Shown: positions 28,549 to 37,850, counted from the first letter of the stretch. The stretch is DNA of 64,000 bases from Crateriforma spongiae (GCF_012290005.1 NZ_JAAXMS010000005.1:124001-188000), one strand, 5' to 3'. Translations and numbers: made by a program. The notes: generated by a model from the sequence alone, not told the origin.

Positions 28549-29298
28549 CTAAAACAGCCCGATCAAACGCAGCGCGGCGATGCCGGTGAACGCCAGCAAA
28601 ATGCCGTTGAAAAGCTTCTGGGAGACTCGCGACACCAGCCAGCGTCCGCTCAAGATGCCCAGCGGAATCGCGATGGCGAATGTGGCACCGACCGCCAACG
28701 TGGATGGAGTGATCAAGCCCAACTGAAAACTCAGCGGCAATTTCAACAGGTTCAACACCAGAAACAGCCAAGCCGTGGTGCCGATCAATTCCCATTTTGG
28801 CAAACTGACCGCCAACAGATACAACGCGACCACGGGGCCGGCGGCATTGGCCATCATCGTCGTCAGCCCGGCCAACAAACCCAGCAACACCGCAAACCAG
28901 CGTTGGTGGGGAACCTGGTCGAACCAAGTTGGGCGCCACATGCGAACCACTTGAACGATCGTCAACGCCAGGATGATGAACCCGACCAGAATGCGAAACA
29001 GATCCTCGTTCAAGCGATCCATCAATTGCCAACCGACCAGGATTCCGACCAGCGTCGGCGGCAATAGACGGCGGACCTGATGCCAGACTGCTTTGCGTCC
29101 AAAAAAGTAGATCGCACAACAGTCGCCGACCACCAGCATCGGCAACAACACGCCGGTGGAATCTTTCGCGCCGAAGACGAACGCATACAACACGACGTGC
29201 AGCATGCTGATGCCGGGGAATCCCGACTTGCTGACCCCAATACCCGCCGCACCAAGGGCAAGCATCAAAATTTCTTGGATCGACAGTTCGGTCAGCAT
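28549..29298 (-). CDS. TauE/SafE-family permease (DUF81)
   Basis: 249 aa from the ATG at 29298, chosen because it begins the first membrane segment; the longer frame adds 42 non-conserved residues. It is almost wholly hydrophobic, with about seven to eight helices in the usual 4+4 repeat arrangement. The conserved opening GxxGVSKSGFPGISML and GLTTMMANAAGPVVALYLL in the second half fit TauE/SafE. Relatives export sulfite, sulfoacetate or similar anions. Substrate here unknown; the sulfatases in the window make sulfite-type ions plausible but unproved. Confidence 0.88.
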   Translation of the reverse strand: MLTELSIQEILMLALGAAGIGVSKSGFPGISMLHVVLYAFVFGAKDSTGVLLPMLVVGDCCAIYFFGRKAVWHQVRRLLPPTLVGILVGWQLMDRLNEDLFRILVGFIILALTIVQVVRMWRPTWFDQVPHQRWFAVLLGLLAGLTTMMANAAGPVVALYLLAVSLPKWELIGTTAWLFLVLNLLKLPLSFQLGLITPSTLAVGATFAIAIPLGILSGRWLVSRVSQKLFNGILLAFTGIAALRLIGLF

Positions 29299-29398
29299 CA
29301 GGATCTTAGGGTGGGGCAGCGATAACGAAGCGCGGTCGGCCGATGACGGCACGTTGTCGCGCCGGTACAGTCGTTCGTGAAGATCGGAGAAACCAACC

Positions 29399-29746
29399 AT
29401 GACGACCGGATCCGAAAACGACACCGACCCGTCGGGCCCGACCTGCGGTCCCGAATTGCCGGCGTTGATTCCCGATCAATGCCAATTGTGTCGACGGATC
29501 ACTCGCAAGGGAACCACGCGTCATCATTTGATTCCACGCCGCTGTCATCGCAACAAGTGGTTCAAGAAACGGTTCACTCGCGAACAAATGCAGCAGACCA
29601 TTCCGCTGTGCCGCGACTGTCATTCGGCCATCCACCGGTTCGTGCCCAGCGAAAAAGAATTGGGGCGGAACTACGGGACGGTGCAAGCCCTGCTGTCACA
29701 CGATCGCATTCGCGACTTCGTTGCTTGGGTACGGCACCGACGCTAG
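29399..29746 (+). CDS. Small HNH-type protein with zinc cysteines
   Basis: 115 aa. A GGAGA ribosome-binding site lies 9 bases before the ATG at 29399. It has a CXXC pair (CQLCRR), the dyad TRHHLIPRR, a second CXXC (CRDCHSAIH) and a final His, the layout of a small HNH nuclease fold with two zinc-binding pairs. Relatives are standalone predicted HNH endonucleases of unknown role. It is divergent from the TauE permease and its stop overlaps the end of the convergent MBL gene by four bases. Confidence 0.78.
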   Translation: MTTGSENDTDPSGPTCGPELPALIPDQCQLCRRITRKGTTRHHLIPRRCHRNKWFKKRFTREQMQQTIPLCRDCHSAIHRFVPSEKELGRNYGTVQALLSHDRIRDFVAWVRHRR

Positions 29747-30597
29747 ACCAACGTTGAATCCGATGCCGAAAACAACCAACGTTTTCCCACGTGAGTTTCT
29801 TCGCATCGATCGCCGAAGGCTGCACGCATCTTTGCCGCGGCGCTAAATCCTGTGCAGTGCGACGGCGCGACACGCTGAACGCCCAAGTCCGTCAAACCGC
29901 GAATCGTCTCGCGGATGCGGTTTTGTGATGCCGATCCCAAGTGCATGCCGCCGATGACCGTGTCGATCGGACGGTTCGGACGCAATTGGCAGATGTGCAT
30001 CAGCGTGTTGATTACACCGGCGTGGGCACAACCCAACAACACGACAATGCCCGCGGCGGTGTCAAAGAAAAACGCTTGGTCGTCGACGATCGGGTCGATG
30101 GTCTGACAGGCATCATCCAGATAGAAATCGCCGCCGGTGTCTTCGAAATCGGTGATGCGTGGAACCGGACCGGTCGTCCACAGCGGCCCGACCATGCAAC
30201 GCGAGACGTCACAGGGGTTCCAGCGATTTTTGATCGAAGTCAGGCCATCGCGGATCGACGTCTTCATCCCCACATCACGGACCGAGCCATCAGCCAATCG
30301 TCGAAACTTTGCTTCGGTGCAAGCGGAATGTCCGACAATCTGAACCCCAGGGTTGGCATCCCAGACTTCCGCCAGTCCGTTGGTGTGGTCGTAGTGGCCG
30401 TGGCTTAAAACAACCGTTTGCACCTGAGTCAGGGACAGGCCCAGTTCACGAGCGTTGTGGGCGATGGCCATGCCTTGGCCGGTGTCCCAAAGCAATCCAT
30501 CGCTGCCGCACCGCAGATAACAGGCCCAGCCGTGCTCGGCCAATAACTGACGCCCACGAACCGTGTTTTCCGCCAAGACCGTGACTTCGATGTTCAT
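29743..30597 (-). CDS. MBL-fold metallohydrolase
   Basis: 284 aa. The metallo-beta-lactamase metal motif HGHYDH (about residues 65-70) is preserved, with later metal ligands likely in GCAHAG and PSHCTG. The overall pattern, including LLWDTGQG and GGMHLG, fits the family often named after dihydropterin-ribofuranosyl-aminobenzene phosphate synthase, whose true activity in bacteria is unclear. It is coupled (four-base overlap) to the hotdog thioesterase gene upstream. Confidence 0.88.
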   Translation of the reverse strand: MNIEVTVLAENTVRGRQLLAEHGWACYLRCGSDGLLWDTGQGMAIAHNARELGLSLTQVQTVVLSHGHYDHTNGLAEVWDANPGVQIVGHSACTEAKFRRLADGSVRDVGMKTSIRDGLTSIKNRWNPCDVSRCMVGPLWTTGPVPRITDFEDTGGDFYLDDACQTIDPIVDDQAFFFDTAAGIVVLLGCAHAGVINTLMHICQLRPNRPIDTVIGGMHLGSASQNRIRETIRGLTDLGVQRVAPSHCTGFSAAAKMRAAFGDRCEETHVGKRWLFSASDSTLV

Positions 30598-31037
30598 CGC
30601 TGTTTCGGTCGATCAGCGGACGGATCCATTTTCGTCGCACGTTTGACGAACCGTGCCGTCGCGCGAGCTTTCGTCTTTCCGTCCTGGATCAATTCGGCTT
30701 CCAGGTAATACAGCATGGAAGACGAATCGCTGATGTTCGCTTTCAAAGTGATCGAGCCGGACGATGCGACCGGATGCAAGAACCGCACGTTCATGTCGGC
30801 GGTGACGGCCGTGACCCCAGTGGCAAAGATGCAATTGGTCATCACACCATCAAGCATCATGCAGATCACCCCGCCGTGCAGCATGTCCGGATACCCTTGC
30901 CAACGTTCGTCACACTGCACGATGGCTTCGACCGCGGTTTCGCTGACGGGACGAAATTGGATGCCCAAACCGCCGGAGGAATCGGCGCCACAAACGACGC
31001 AGTGGGGATGGGCGATTTGCCGGGTGGATTGATACAT
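30594..31037 (-). CDS. PaaI-type hotdog thioesterase
   Basis: 147 aa. The hotdog helix is recognisable in GYPDMLHGGVICMMLDGVMTNC, with the general-acid region LHGG typical of PaaI-like thioesterases. A short N-terminal CVVCG motif, common in planctomycete members, may bind zinc. It probably hydrolyses an acyl-CoA. Its stop overlaps the MBL-fold start (ATGA), so both are one unit. Substrate not predictable. Confidence 0.88.
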   Translation of the reverse strand: MYQSTRQIAHPHCVVCGADSSGGLGIQFRPVSETAVEAIVQCDERWQGYPDMLHGGVICMMLDGVMTNCIFATGVTAVTADMNVRFLHPVASSGSITLKANISDSSSMLYYLEAELIQDGKTKARATARFVKRATKMDPSADRPKQR

Positions 31038-31144
31038 AGCAGCAGCACTTCAAGGCGTTGCCGCAAGCTTAGTGACAAGCCGCCAAGAATCCCACGCCGA
31101 ACGTCCCCGGCAATCGATGATGGGACGATTGACCACAGCCAACG

Positions 31145-31180
31145 AAAAAACGCCATCGCAGATCCTGCCATGGCGTTTTT
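31145..31180 (-). terminator. Terminator after rimI
   Basis: CGCCAT and ATGGCG flank a 13-base loop, with six A on one side and five T on the other, so the structure could work in both directions. It lies about 35 bases past the rimI stop on the minus strand and ahead of the thioesterase gene. Confidence 0.75.
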
Positions 31181-31214
31181 AGTGAATCGTTCGATTGCGG
31201 TCCGCGAATACGGA

Positions 31215-31733
31215 TCAGCCGGCCAATCGTGAGATGCGATTGTGCGGTTGGGCCAATTCTTCGGCCGTCGGTTGGTACCGATACTGCATCAGATAGGCGT
31301 CTTCGGCAGCGTCATCATAGAAGTCACGCAGCACGCTGATCGCACGGAACCCGACGCTCTTGAAGAACAGCTGCGCTTCCAAGTTGGTTTCGCGGACTTC
31401 CAACATGATCCGGTTGCGGCGTTCATGTGAAAGCTTGCCCAACAACTTGCCGATCATCGCGTGACCTAAGCCACGACGGCGAAATTCCGGATGCACGGCA
31501 AAGTTCAAAATGTGCAACCGATTCTTGTGCAGTTCATAGATCATGAAGCCCGCCACGCGGTCTTCGATCTCCGCGACCATTCCGATGCAATTGCGTTGAC
31601 GCAGGCAACGGATAAAGTCCTCTTCGGTCCATGCAAATTCGAAGGATCGTGTCTCCGTCTCCAGCACCGCCGGCATGTCGCGACGAATCATCCAACGAAT
31701 GTGAACGGCCAGAGATTCCTGTTTCGTATCCAC
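31215..31733 (-). CDS. rimI: Ribosomal-protein-alanine N-acetyltransferase
   Basis: 172 aa from the GTG at 31733. This start is chosen because AAAGGAG lies seven bases upstream; a GTG at 31754 is in frame but includes that ribosome-binding site. The GNAT fold has the acetyl-CoA loop in FRRRGLGHAMIGKLL (Q/RxxGxG/A pattern), and LEVRETNLEAQLFFKSVGF typical of RimI. It acetylates a ribosomal protein N-terminus (S18 in E. coli). Gene order beside holB, rpiB and the Sua5-phosphatase fits a housekeeping cluster. Confidence 0.88.
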   Translation of the reverse strand: MDTKQESLAVHIRWMIRRDMPAVLETETRSFEFAWTEEDFIRCLRQRNCIGMVAEIEDRVAGFMIYELHKNRLHILNFAVHPEFRRRGLGHAMIGKLLGKLSHERRNRIMLEVRETNLEAQLFFKSVGFRAISVLRDFYDDAAEDAYLMQYRYQPTAEELAQPHNRISRLAG

Positions 31734-31740
31734 CCTCGAA

Positions 31741-31747
31741 CTCCTTT
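31741..31747 (-). promoter_or_regulatory. Ribosome-binding site deciding rimI start
   Basis: AAAGGAG, seven bases before the GTG at 31733. It lies inside the longer open frame, so the shorter protein is preferred. Confidence 0.75.
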
Positions 31748-31906
31748 CGAGCACGTTTGACCGAGCCGACGGGAACCAACTCCATTTGACCCGCCTGTTG
31801 ATGTCGTTTCCAACGACGTGAAGGGGAAATTACCAGAAGGCCGCCGACGGACCAAGACAGAAAACGGGCGCGGATCGACGCAGGTCCGATTCGTCGGTTT
31901 TCCCCG

Positions 31907-33013
31907 CTAAGATCCGATCGCCCCGCGGTCTCCGGTGCGGCCCTGGGCAAGGTCGCCGGCCAAGCATTCGATCAGCGTGGACTGATTCGCACTGCGATCG
32001 ACTTCGCGAATCGCCCGCACACACCGGTCGACGCGGGACAGCAATAAATTCGATCCGGCCGGCACCGTCGCGGCGGTCGCCTGGGATGCGGTTTGCCGAA
32101 GCTGGCGACGGAAATGCTGAATGGCCATCGACAATACATCACGCAGGGCGTCGCGACGCTTGGATGCTTCTTTGCCGGCATCGTCCACGCGACTGGTGAT
32201 GGCTTTGGCGATCGCGACGGGATCCAAGTTGGGCTGGGACAACAAGTTCAAAAAAGCCGTTTGCCATTGATCTTGGCCGTCGGTCAACAGTCGTGCCGCA
32301 ACGGTCATGTCGCCGGCCGACATCGCCACGGCATCAGCAATTTTGTCGTTGCTGGTTTCGGTGACACCGTGTCCGCGGCGCAGCAAGTCGGCGGCCTCGG
32401 CGCCCGAGGGCGGTGCAAACCGGATGACGCGGCAGCGCGACCGGATGGTGGGCAGTTGTCGTTGTTCGCTGGTCCCGATCAGAATCACCAGCGACCCGGG
32501 CGGCGGTTCTTCCAGGGTCTTCAACAGACAATTGGCGCCTTCTTCGTTCAGAAAATCGGCGTCACGCAGGATGGCGACTTTGCGTTTTCCACGCGACGGC
32601 CGCAAACGAATGTCACGACAAAACCCTTCGCTCATCCGTGCATCGGGCGGACCGATCAACAGATCCAGCGGAATGAAGGCCCGGTCGTTGGGCTTGCCGA
32701 TCGTGATCAAGTCCGGGTGCGTTTGCGCGACCACTTGTTGGCACGCCGGGCACGATCCGCACGGTTGCATGTCGGCGGGATCGCGAGTTTCACACAGCAA
32801 CGTACGAGCCAACAGCATCGCGACCGATCGCTTGCCGACACCGTGAGGGCCGACGAACAACAGGCTGCCGGTCAGCTTGCCGGCACCGATGGCGTGGGCG
32901 AACCAGTCGGCTAAGTGGGCTTTGCCGATCAAGTCGGACCACTGGGACAGCGGCGAACGCAACGACGACGGATCGGCGGTGTTGTCGGATGATTTCGTCG
33001 CAGCGGGGCTCAC
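31907..33013 (-). CDS. holB: DNA polymerase III delta' subunit
   Basis: 368 aa. It is part of the clamp-loader complex. Walker A region GPHGVGKRS (about residues 54-62), zinc module with cysteines in CETRDPADMQPCGSCPACQ, and LLKTLEEPPPGSLVILI with the sensor-1 type segment. SRC in IRSRCRVIRF gives the sensor/arginine-finger motif. The C-terminal collar domain is present, then a short tail. Its start overlaps the rpiB stop by four bases. Confidence 0.92.
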   Translation of the reverse strand: MSPAATKSSDNTADPSSLRSPLSQWSDLIGKAHLADWFAHAIGAGKLTGSLLFVGPHGVGKRSVAMLLARTLLCETRDPADMQPCGSCPACQQVVAQTHPDLITIGKPNDRAFIPLDLLIGPPDARMSEGFCRDIRLRPSRGKRKVAILRDADFLNEEGANCLLKTLEEPPPGSLVILIGTSEQRQLPTIRSRCRVIRFAPPSGAEAADLLRRGHGVTETSNDKIADAVAMSAGDMTVAARLLTDGQDQWQTAFLNLLSQPNLDPVAIAKAITSRVDDAGKEASKRRDALRDVLSMAIQHFRRQLRQTASQATAATVPAGSNLLLSRVDRCVRAIREVDRSANQSTLIECLAGDLAQGRTGDRGAIGS

Positions 33014-33471
33014 GCGTCGGCCAGGTTCGGTGAGTTTTCGATGTCGACGATCTTCTTCAATCGGTTTTCGTGACGACCACCGTCAAAATCCGTGGCCAAC
33101 CACTTCAATACCAAGTCGTCGATTTGGCGGTCACCGATCAGATCGCCGGGCAAGCACAGCACGTTAACGTTGTTGTGACGTCGGCTGATTTCCACCAAGA
33201 CTTCGTCATAACAGGATGCCGCGCGGACGCCGGGAAACTTGTTGGCAACGATGCACGTGCCGATGCCGGTGCCACAGATCAAGATGCCACGTTCGGCTTC
33301 GTGCCGACTGACCTTGCCCGCAACGATCTTGGCGTAATCGGGGTAATCGACCGGTTCATCGCTGTCGGTGCCTTCGTCGGACACCTCAAAGCCGTTTTGA
33401 GCCAGCGCCTGGGCCAAGCGTGCCTTGATGTGATAGCCCCGGTGATCGCTGGCGATACAGACCTTCATCAT
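33010..33471 (-). CDS. rpiB: Ribose-5-phosphate isomerase B
   Basis: 153 aa. It interconverts ribulose 5-phosphate and ribose 5-phosphate. The RpiB/LacAB signature is present: IASDHRGYHIK at the N-terminus, GILICGTGIGTCIVANK with the active-site Cys and anion hole, and HNNVNVLCLPGDLIG. It lies 12 bases after the Sua5-phosphatase stop and overlaps holB by four bases. In Bacillus the rpiB homologue ywlF likewise follows ywlC and ywlE. Confidence 0.96.
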   Translation of the reverse strand: MMKVCIASDHRGYHIKARLAQALAQNGFEVSDEGTDSDEPVDYPDYAKIVAGKVSRHEAERGILICGTGIGTCIVANKFPGVRAASCYDEVLVEISRRHNNVNVLCLPGDLIGDRQIDDLVLKWLATDFDGGRHENRLKKIVDIENSPNLADA

Positions 33472-33482
33472 CGGATGATTCC

Positions 33483-34652
33483 TTATGTCTTCGCTTCGAC
33501 CGGAAAAAAGTCATCGCCCAGTGCATCCAACCAAGCCGCCAGTTCCTGTTGGATCTGGTCGGCACATTGCACATAGCATTCCACGGGCATGCCGACCGGA
33601 TCGGCGATGTCACCGCCGTCCCGGCGTAGGGTGTGGACACGGTCGTGCAGATCAGGCCAAGCGGCCAAAATCGCCGAACGATGGCCTCGCGTCATGGTCA
33701 AAATCAGGTCGGCCGACGCCACCAAGGCGTCGTCCAGCATGCGGCTGCCGTGTTCGGTCAGGTCCAGCCCGCGGTCGGACATGACTTCCACCGCTTGTGG
33801 GCTGGCGGCACTACCCACGCCTGCGGCCACGCCGGCGGACACGATTTGAACCAAGTCGTCGCTGCCGTAACGTTGCTGGACCAGATGTCGCAGCAGGACT
33901 TCGGCCATCGGGCTGCGGCACGTATTGCCGGTACAGACCAGGGCGATCACGGGTTTGACAAATTGACTCATGGCGTCGCGCTCGATGACTCCTTGGCGGA
34001 TCAGTTGCCAGTGGTGATCCTTCACTCGGACCACGCTGCAGCAACCACCATAACGAGTCGGACCGTCATCTAGCAGCAGTGGCACCGAATCACCACAGCG
34101 GCGTGCGATCGACTTGGCATTCGTGGGAAACGCGGTTCCCGACGCGTCCACCGGATCGCTGCACGGGTCGCCGGTCTCGGTTTCCGGCAGCGTTTCGGCC
34201 GTGGCCAAAACCAGCGGCGCGGCCAGGTAACGATGGACTTGTCCCAGGACACGTTGGTCGACCACGCGAAAGGCGATCTGGTCGTCTTCGCCGCACACCG
34301 CACGCATGGTTTCGGCGGGCAAGCGTGACGCCGCCGATTGTTTCCAGTCACAACGGGTCCGCAAGATCAGCGGTCCCGGCCAACATCGCCGTGACAACCG
34401 CCGGACGATGGGGGACGATCCGTGCAGAAAGTCTTCCGCCGCCTCGCCGCTGCGGACCGACAAAATCGGCGTCGATCCCCAATCGGATTGAATCTGCATC
34501 AACTTGGCGACCGCGTCGGGCCTTAGCGAATGAGCGGCCAAGGCGTAAACGGTCTCCGTCGGGAACCCGACCACCTGACCTTCGACCAAAGCCTGGACGG
34601 TCCGATGGACCATGTCCCGGATGTCGTCGGTCGATTGTAGATCAAGCAGCAT
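33483..34652 (-). CDS. Sua5/YrdC-like domain fused to LMW arginine-phosphatase-type domain
   Basis: 389 aa from the ATG at 34652; the frame is open 74 codons upstream without similarity. Residues about 1-225 resemble Sua5/YrdC (FPTETVYALA), but the usual K-x-R-x-x-x-K-P-L motif is replaced by IQSDWGSTPILSV, and the SAN motif is also unclear. Residues about 230-389 are a low-molecular-weight phosphatase with P-loop CTGNTCRS and a DP pair (IADPVGMP). A Thr as the second P-loop residue is the mark of the arginine phosphatase YwlE. Thus phospho-arginine phosphatase is likely, and tRNA t6A synthesis is uncertain. Confidence 0.85.
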   Translation of the reverse strand: MLLDLQSTDDIRDMVHRTVQALVEGQVVGFPTETVYALAAHSLRPDAVAKLMQIQSDWGSTPILSVRSGEAAEDFLHGSSPIVRRLSRRCWPGPLILRTRCDWKQSAASRLPAETMRAVCGEDDQIAFRVVDQRVLGQVHRYLAAPLVLATAETLPETETGDPCSDPVDASGTAFPTNAKSIARRCGDSVPLLLDDGPTRYGGCCSVVRVKDHHWQLIRQGVIERDAMSQFVKPVIALVCTGNTCRSPMAEVLLRHLVQQRYGSDDLVQIVSAGVAAGVGSAASPQAVEVMSDRGLDLTEHGSRMLDDALVASADLILTMTRGHRSAILAAWPDLHDRVHTLRRDGGDIADPVGMPVECYVQCADQIQQELAAWLDALGDDFFPVEAKT

Positions 34653-34830
34653 GGGCAAATGAGTGGTCGCAAACAGGCCGGCCACGATCGTCCGCGCCGA
34701 TGGGACGGCGACCGCAAACCGCGATTGTACCGCCCGATGGTCCGGATGCGTCAATCCATCGAACGGATCCGGGATCCAAAAGCCGCCCCACGGTGGGCCG
34801 GAAGTTTCGATTTTTCCGGCGGTCGTTAGA

Positions 34831-35217
34831 ATGGCCGCCATGACCGATCGATCGAAATCGTCCCCGTCGTCCACCGCCCGCCGATCCGGCGGGATCGATT
34901 GGATGCGTCATGCGGTGCTGTTGATCGCGGTCATTTTGTTCGTCGTCGCCGTGGTGGTCCGCCAAAGTGAAACCGCCGCCGGTGGCCAGTTTTTCGGAGC
35001 CGCGTGTTTCCGCATCGGACTGGTCTTTGCGGCCGTTTGGCTGGCCTGGGACTCGCTCCGCCGCCCCGCCCGCTGGTTTCCGCCGGTGGCGTTGATGGCC
35101 GGTTTGGGGGTTCTGGCGGCGATCGCCGCACAGCCACGCTTGGCTTTGGTGATGATTCCCGCCGCCGGCGCGATCGTGGCCATCGGTGCGGTCGTTCGCG
35201 GTATGCGTCAGGGGTGA
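34831..35217 (+). CDS. Small hypothetical membrane protein
   Basis: 128 aa from the ATG at 34831 (ATG at 34840 is also possible). After a Ser/Arg-rich start there are about four hydrophobic segments: near residues 25-43, 55-70, 80-95 and 100-120. No known domain recognised. It lies divergently from the Sua5-phosphatase gene and stands alone. Codon use and hydrophobic pattern look real, but family is unknown. Confidence 0.65.
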   Translation: MAAMTDRSKSSPSSTARRSGGIDWMRHAVLLIAVILFVVAVVVRQSETAAGGQFFGAACFRIGLVFAAVWLAWDSLRRPARWFPPVALMAGLGVLAAIAAQPRLALVMIPAAGAIVAIGAVVRGMRQG

Positions 35218-35500
35218 TGGGGCGACCGCTGTGGTGACAGGATTCCCAGCAGGATCAGCTTCCCACGCCGTCAAACTTTGACACCCGAGCAATCCAAATC
35301 ACAGGAATCACGGTCAAAATCGGAAAAAACCTACCTCCGGTGCTTCGTCAGAACCGAAACAGACCATAACACCGGTCTGAACTGACCGCTGGAATGGTGC
35401 AGTCGCCAAAAATGATTGCGTGAACCCACGACCGCACGGAGCGGCTCGGCTTTCCAGCATTGACATACCGGAGCGATTCAGGACTGTAGGGAGGCATTCC

Positions 35501-36655
35501 ATGCGACGGAAGTATTTTGGATTGGCGCTGGCGACAATCGCTGCGTTCGGATCCACGGGCGTTTGGCAGTCAACCGGCCTGGCCGGTGACCGCGAAATCG
35601 CTGAACAAGTCATCCAGCGGCTGCGTGAAGGCCGCGATTCGGGCCAGCTGAAGGATTTCACGCTGGACATGAAGGTCGATAACGGCGTCGTGCTGTTCCG
35701 CGGCAACGTGTCCGGCCAAGATCAAAAACAACTGGTTCTGCAAAGCGTCAAAGGCATCGAGGGCATTGAAAATGTCGTCGACGAAGTGACCGTGGAAGCC
35801 ACCACCGTCGTTCGCCCCAAAGCCGCCGTGGCCAAGGTCGACGAAGGATTCAGCTTCCGCGAAGCCCTCGCTCAAACGGCCGCCAAGCTGCAAAAGGACA
35901 CGACCCCCGACCCGGTTGCTGTGCCTGAACCGGTTGCCGTGCCCGAGCAAGCCGCCGAAGTCATGCCCGGCACCGTGATGCCGACCGCCGCCGCCGAGCC
36001 GATCGAACAACCGATCGCTCAGCCCGTGGTCGACCTGACCCAAGAAGTCATCGCCGCATTGGGCCAAGCCCAAAGCCGCGGTCAACTGAAGGGCTTCGGC
36101 GTCGACGTTTCGGCCCAAGACGGTGTCGTCACCGTCAAAGGCAAGGCTCGCAACGCCCAGCAACGCGACACCATCTTGGATGTCGTCCGCAGCGTCGCCG
36201 GCGTCCAAGACGTCAAAGCGTCGATCGAATTGCTGGAATCGCCGGTCCAACCGGTTTCGAACCTGCAAAAGATGAACCTGCGTCCGGCCAGCTCACCGAT
36301 GCAAGTTCCCGTCAAAGCGGCTCCGTACCGCAGCGGTGGTGCAATGCAGCCAACCCAGGCGGCTCCGGCCAGCACCGTGATGGGCGCACCCGTCATGGGC
36401 CAACCGGTCCCGATGAACGGCTACCAAGGTGCCGCGGCTCCTCGCTATGACCAGCCCTACCTGCCTAACTACGCTTGGCCAGGTTACGCCGCTTACCCGA
36501 ACTACGCCGCGGTGACCTATCCGCAGCAGTACAGCCCTTCGGCGTTCCCGTACATCGGCCCCTTCTACCCCTATCCGCAAGTTCCGCTGGGATGGCGTAA
36601 GGTCAGCCTGGAATGGGATGACGGCTGGTGGTACTTGGACTTCACCGATCGCTAA
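35501..36655 (+). CDS. Exported protein with two BON domains
   Basis: 384 aa. AGGGAGG lies seven bases before the ATG at 35501, which settles the start. A signal peptide ends near residue 29. Two BON domains follow: about 30-100 (IAEQVIQRLREGRDSGQ to IENVVDEVTV) and about 185-255 (VIAALGQAQSRGQLKGFGV to VQDVKASIELL). The C-terminal 130 residues are rich in Pro, Tyr and Ala and end in a Trp-rich tail (WRKVSLEWDDGWWYLDF). BON domains bind membranes. A terminator follows at 36736. Confidence 0.85.
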   Translation: MRRKYFGLALATIAAFGSTGVWQSTGLAGDREIAEQVIQRLREGRDSGQLKDFTLDMKVDNGVVLFRGNVSGQDQKQLVLQSVKGIEGIENVVDEVTVEATTVVRPKAAVAKVDEGFSFREALAQTAAKLQKDTTPDPVAVPEPVAVPEQAAEVMPGTVMPTAAAEPIEQPIAQPVVDLTQEVIAALGQAQSRGQLKGFGVDVSAQDGVVTVKGKARNAQQRDTILDVVRSVAGVQDVKASIELLESPVQPVSNLQKMNLRPASSPMQVPVKAAPYRSGGAMQPTQAAPASTVMGAPVMGQPVPMNGYQGAAAPRYDQPYLPNYAWPGYAAYPNYAAVTYPQQYSPSAFPYIGPFYPYPQVPLGWRKVSLEWDDGWWYLDFTDR

Positions 36656-37167
36656 GCCCTGAGACCAAAACGCAGGACCGATCGGCTGAACCGGCTTTGA
36701 CCGCACCGGCGGTTCCGCCATGTTCTGAATCGACACGCCCGTTCGTTTGTGAATCACAGACGGACGGGCGTTTTTTCGTGCCGGCGTCGCCGCTGGCGCG
36801 CAGTCGGATCACAGGTCGCCGGAGGGTAGGTCGCGGGTCACGGGGACAGGGCAAAGGAAATGGGGCACGGGGAATCAGGCAACGGTTACCTACGAAGACT
36901 CGGGTGGGGCTCCCCCTTTGCCGCGCCGATCATCTCGTCCGTCGTCGCTCGGGGACCCAGGCGTCCGGTCTCGATGCGTTTGATCCGGTTCGCCGCACCT
37001 CTCCTTGCGATCCTTTTGCTTCGGATTTTCCGAATTACCCGCAAGATCGTTCTAAGTTCACACGATAAGTACACTACGCAAACCGCCGATCAGATCGTGC
37101 GTTTAGGTCCTTTCGATCCCAACGCAGCGGCGGCGATACGGTCAAGAAATTACGGAAGGTTGCTCGG
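36656..37167. other. Intergenic region after the BON gene
   Basis: 512 bases without a supported gene. The terminator occupies 36736-36776. The remainder is partly G/A-rich (about 36,820-36,880) and the small frames in it show no domain. It must hold the promoter of the next lipoprotein gene. Confidence 0.55.
36736..36776 (+). terminator. Terminator after the BON gene
   Basis: CGCCCGTTCGT and ACGGACGGGCG can pair around a central loop and are followed by TTTTTT. It lies about 80 bases after the BON protein stop. Confidence 0.8.
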
Positions 37168-37800
37168 ATGACCAGCATGAATCAGACCACGAGAAGCGTC
37201 GAAGGAGCGGCGATGTCGAATGACACACTTCGCCTGCGTGTACGCCATTGGACGCTCACCGCCATGGCGGTCGTGATCGTTTCGTCCACCGGCTGTTACG
37301 GTGTTTCGCACAATTACAATCTCGGCTTCGTCGGCTGGCCACTGCCCGTCAGCCCGTACTTCCAACACAAACAGGAAGACAAGTTCGAGCAACACGAACG
37401 ATACGGCCGTGTGCCGATCCTGGGACCGACCACCTCCGGTGGACCGCCGGTCGCGTTGGATCCGCCCAGCGATGATGAAATCATCCACGCTCTGGAAAAG
37501 GCGCGTCCGATCGAAGGCGGCATCCCGTTCGTTTGGGAAAAGCAACGCAACGACGTTCGCATCATCAAGGAAAAGATCGCCGATTACGTCGATCCGCCGC
37601 GTTTCTATCCTTTGATCGGACCGGCCCAACTGCACCACGCCCACTACAAGTGCACGGTCTACTTCGACGAAAAGACCACCGTCGGCTACCCGGTCCCGCA
37701 CACGCTGCATGATCGCGAAGCAATCGAAGTGGTCTACATCGACCATAACCACTTCCACATGGTCGGCGACGTCGAACCTTACACGACACCCAACCTGTAA
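37168..37800 (+). CDS. Hypothetical planctomycete lipoprotein
   Basis: 210 aa. A hydrophobic segment follows a basic region and ends in a lipobox-like STGC around residue 43, suggesting a lipoprotein with a long N-terminus (an ATG at 37213 would give a more normal signal). The mature part has no domain I know. It ends with a His-rich stretch (DHNHFHMVGD). A strong terminator follows 50 bases on. Monocistronic. Confidence 0.8.
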   Translation: MTSMNQTTRSVEGAAMSNDTLRLRVRHWTLTAMAVVIVSSTGCYGVSHNYNLGFVGWPLPVSPYFQHKQEDKFEQHERYGRVPILGPTTSGGPPVALDPPSDDEIIHALEKARPIEGGIPFVWEKQRNDVRIIKEKIADYVDPPRFYPLIGPAQLHHAHYKCTVYFDEKTTVGYPVPHTLHDREAIEVVYIDHNHFHMVGDVEPYTTPNL

Positions 37801-37850
37801 AGCCTCGCACACAGCGATCTGACCACTTTCTGACCGAAAGTTTGCGAACA

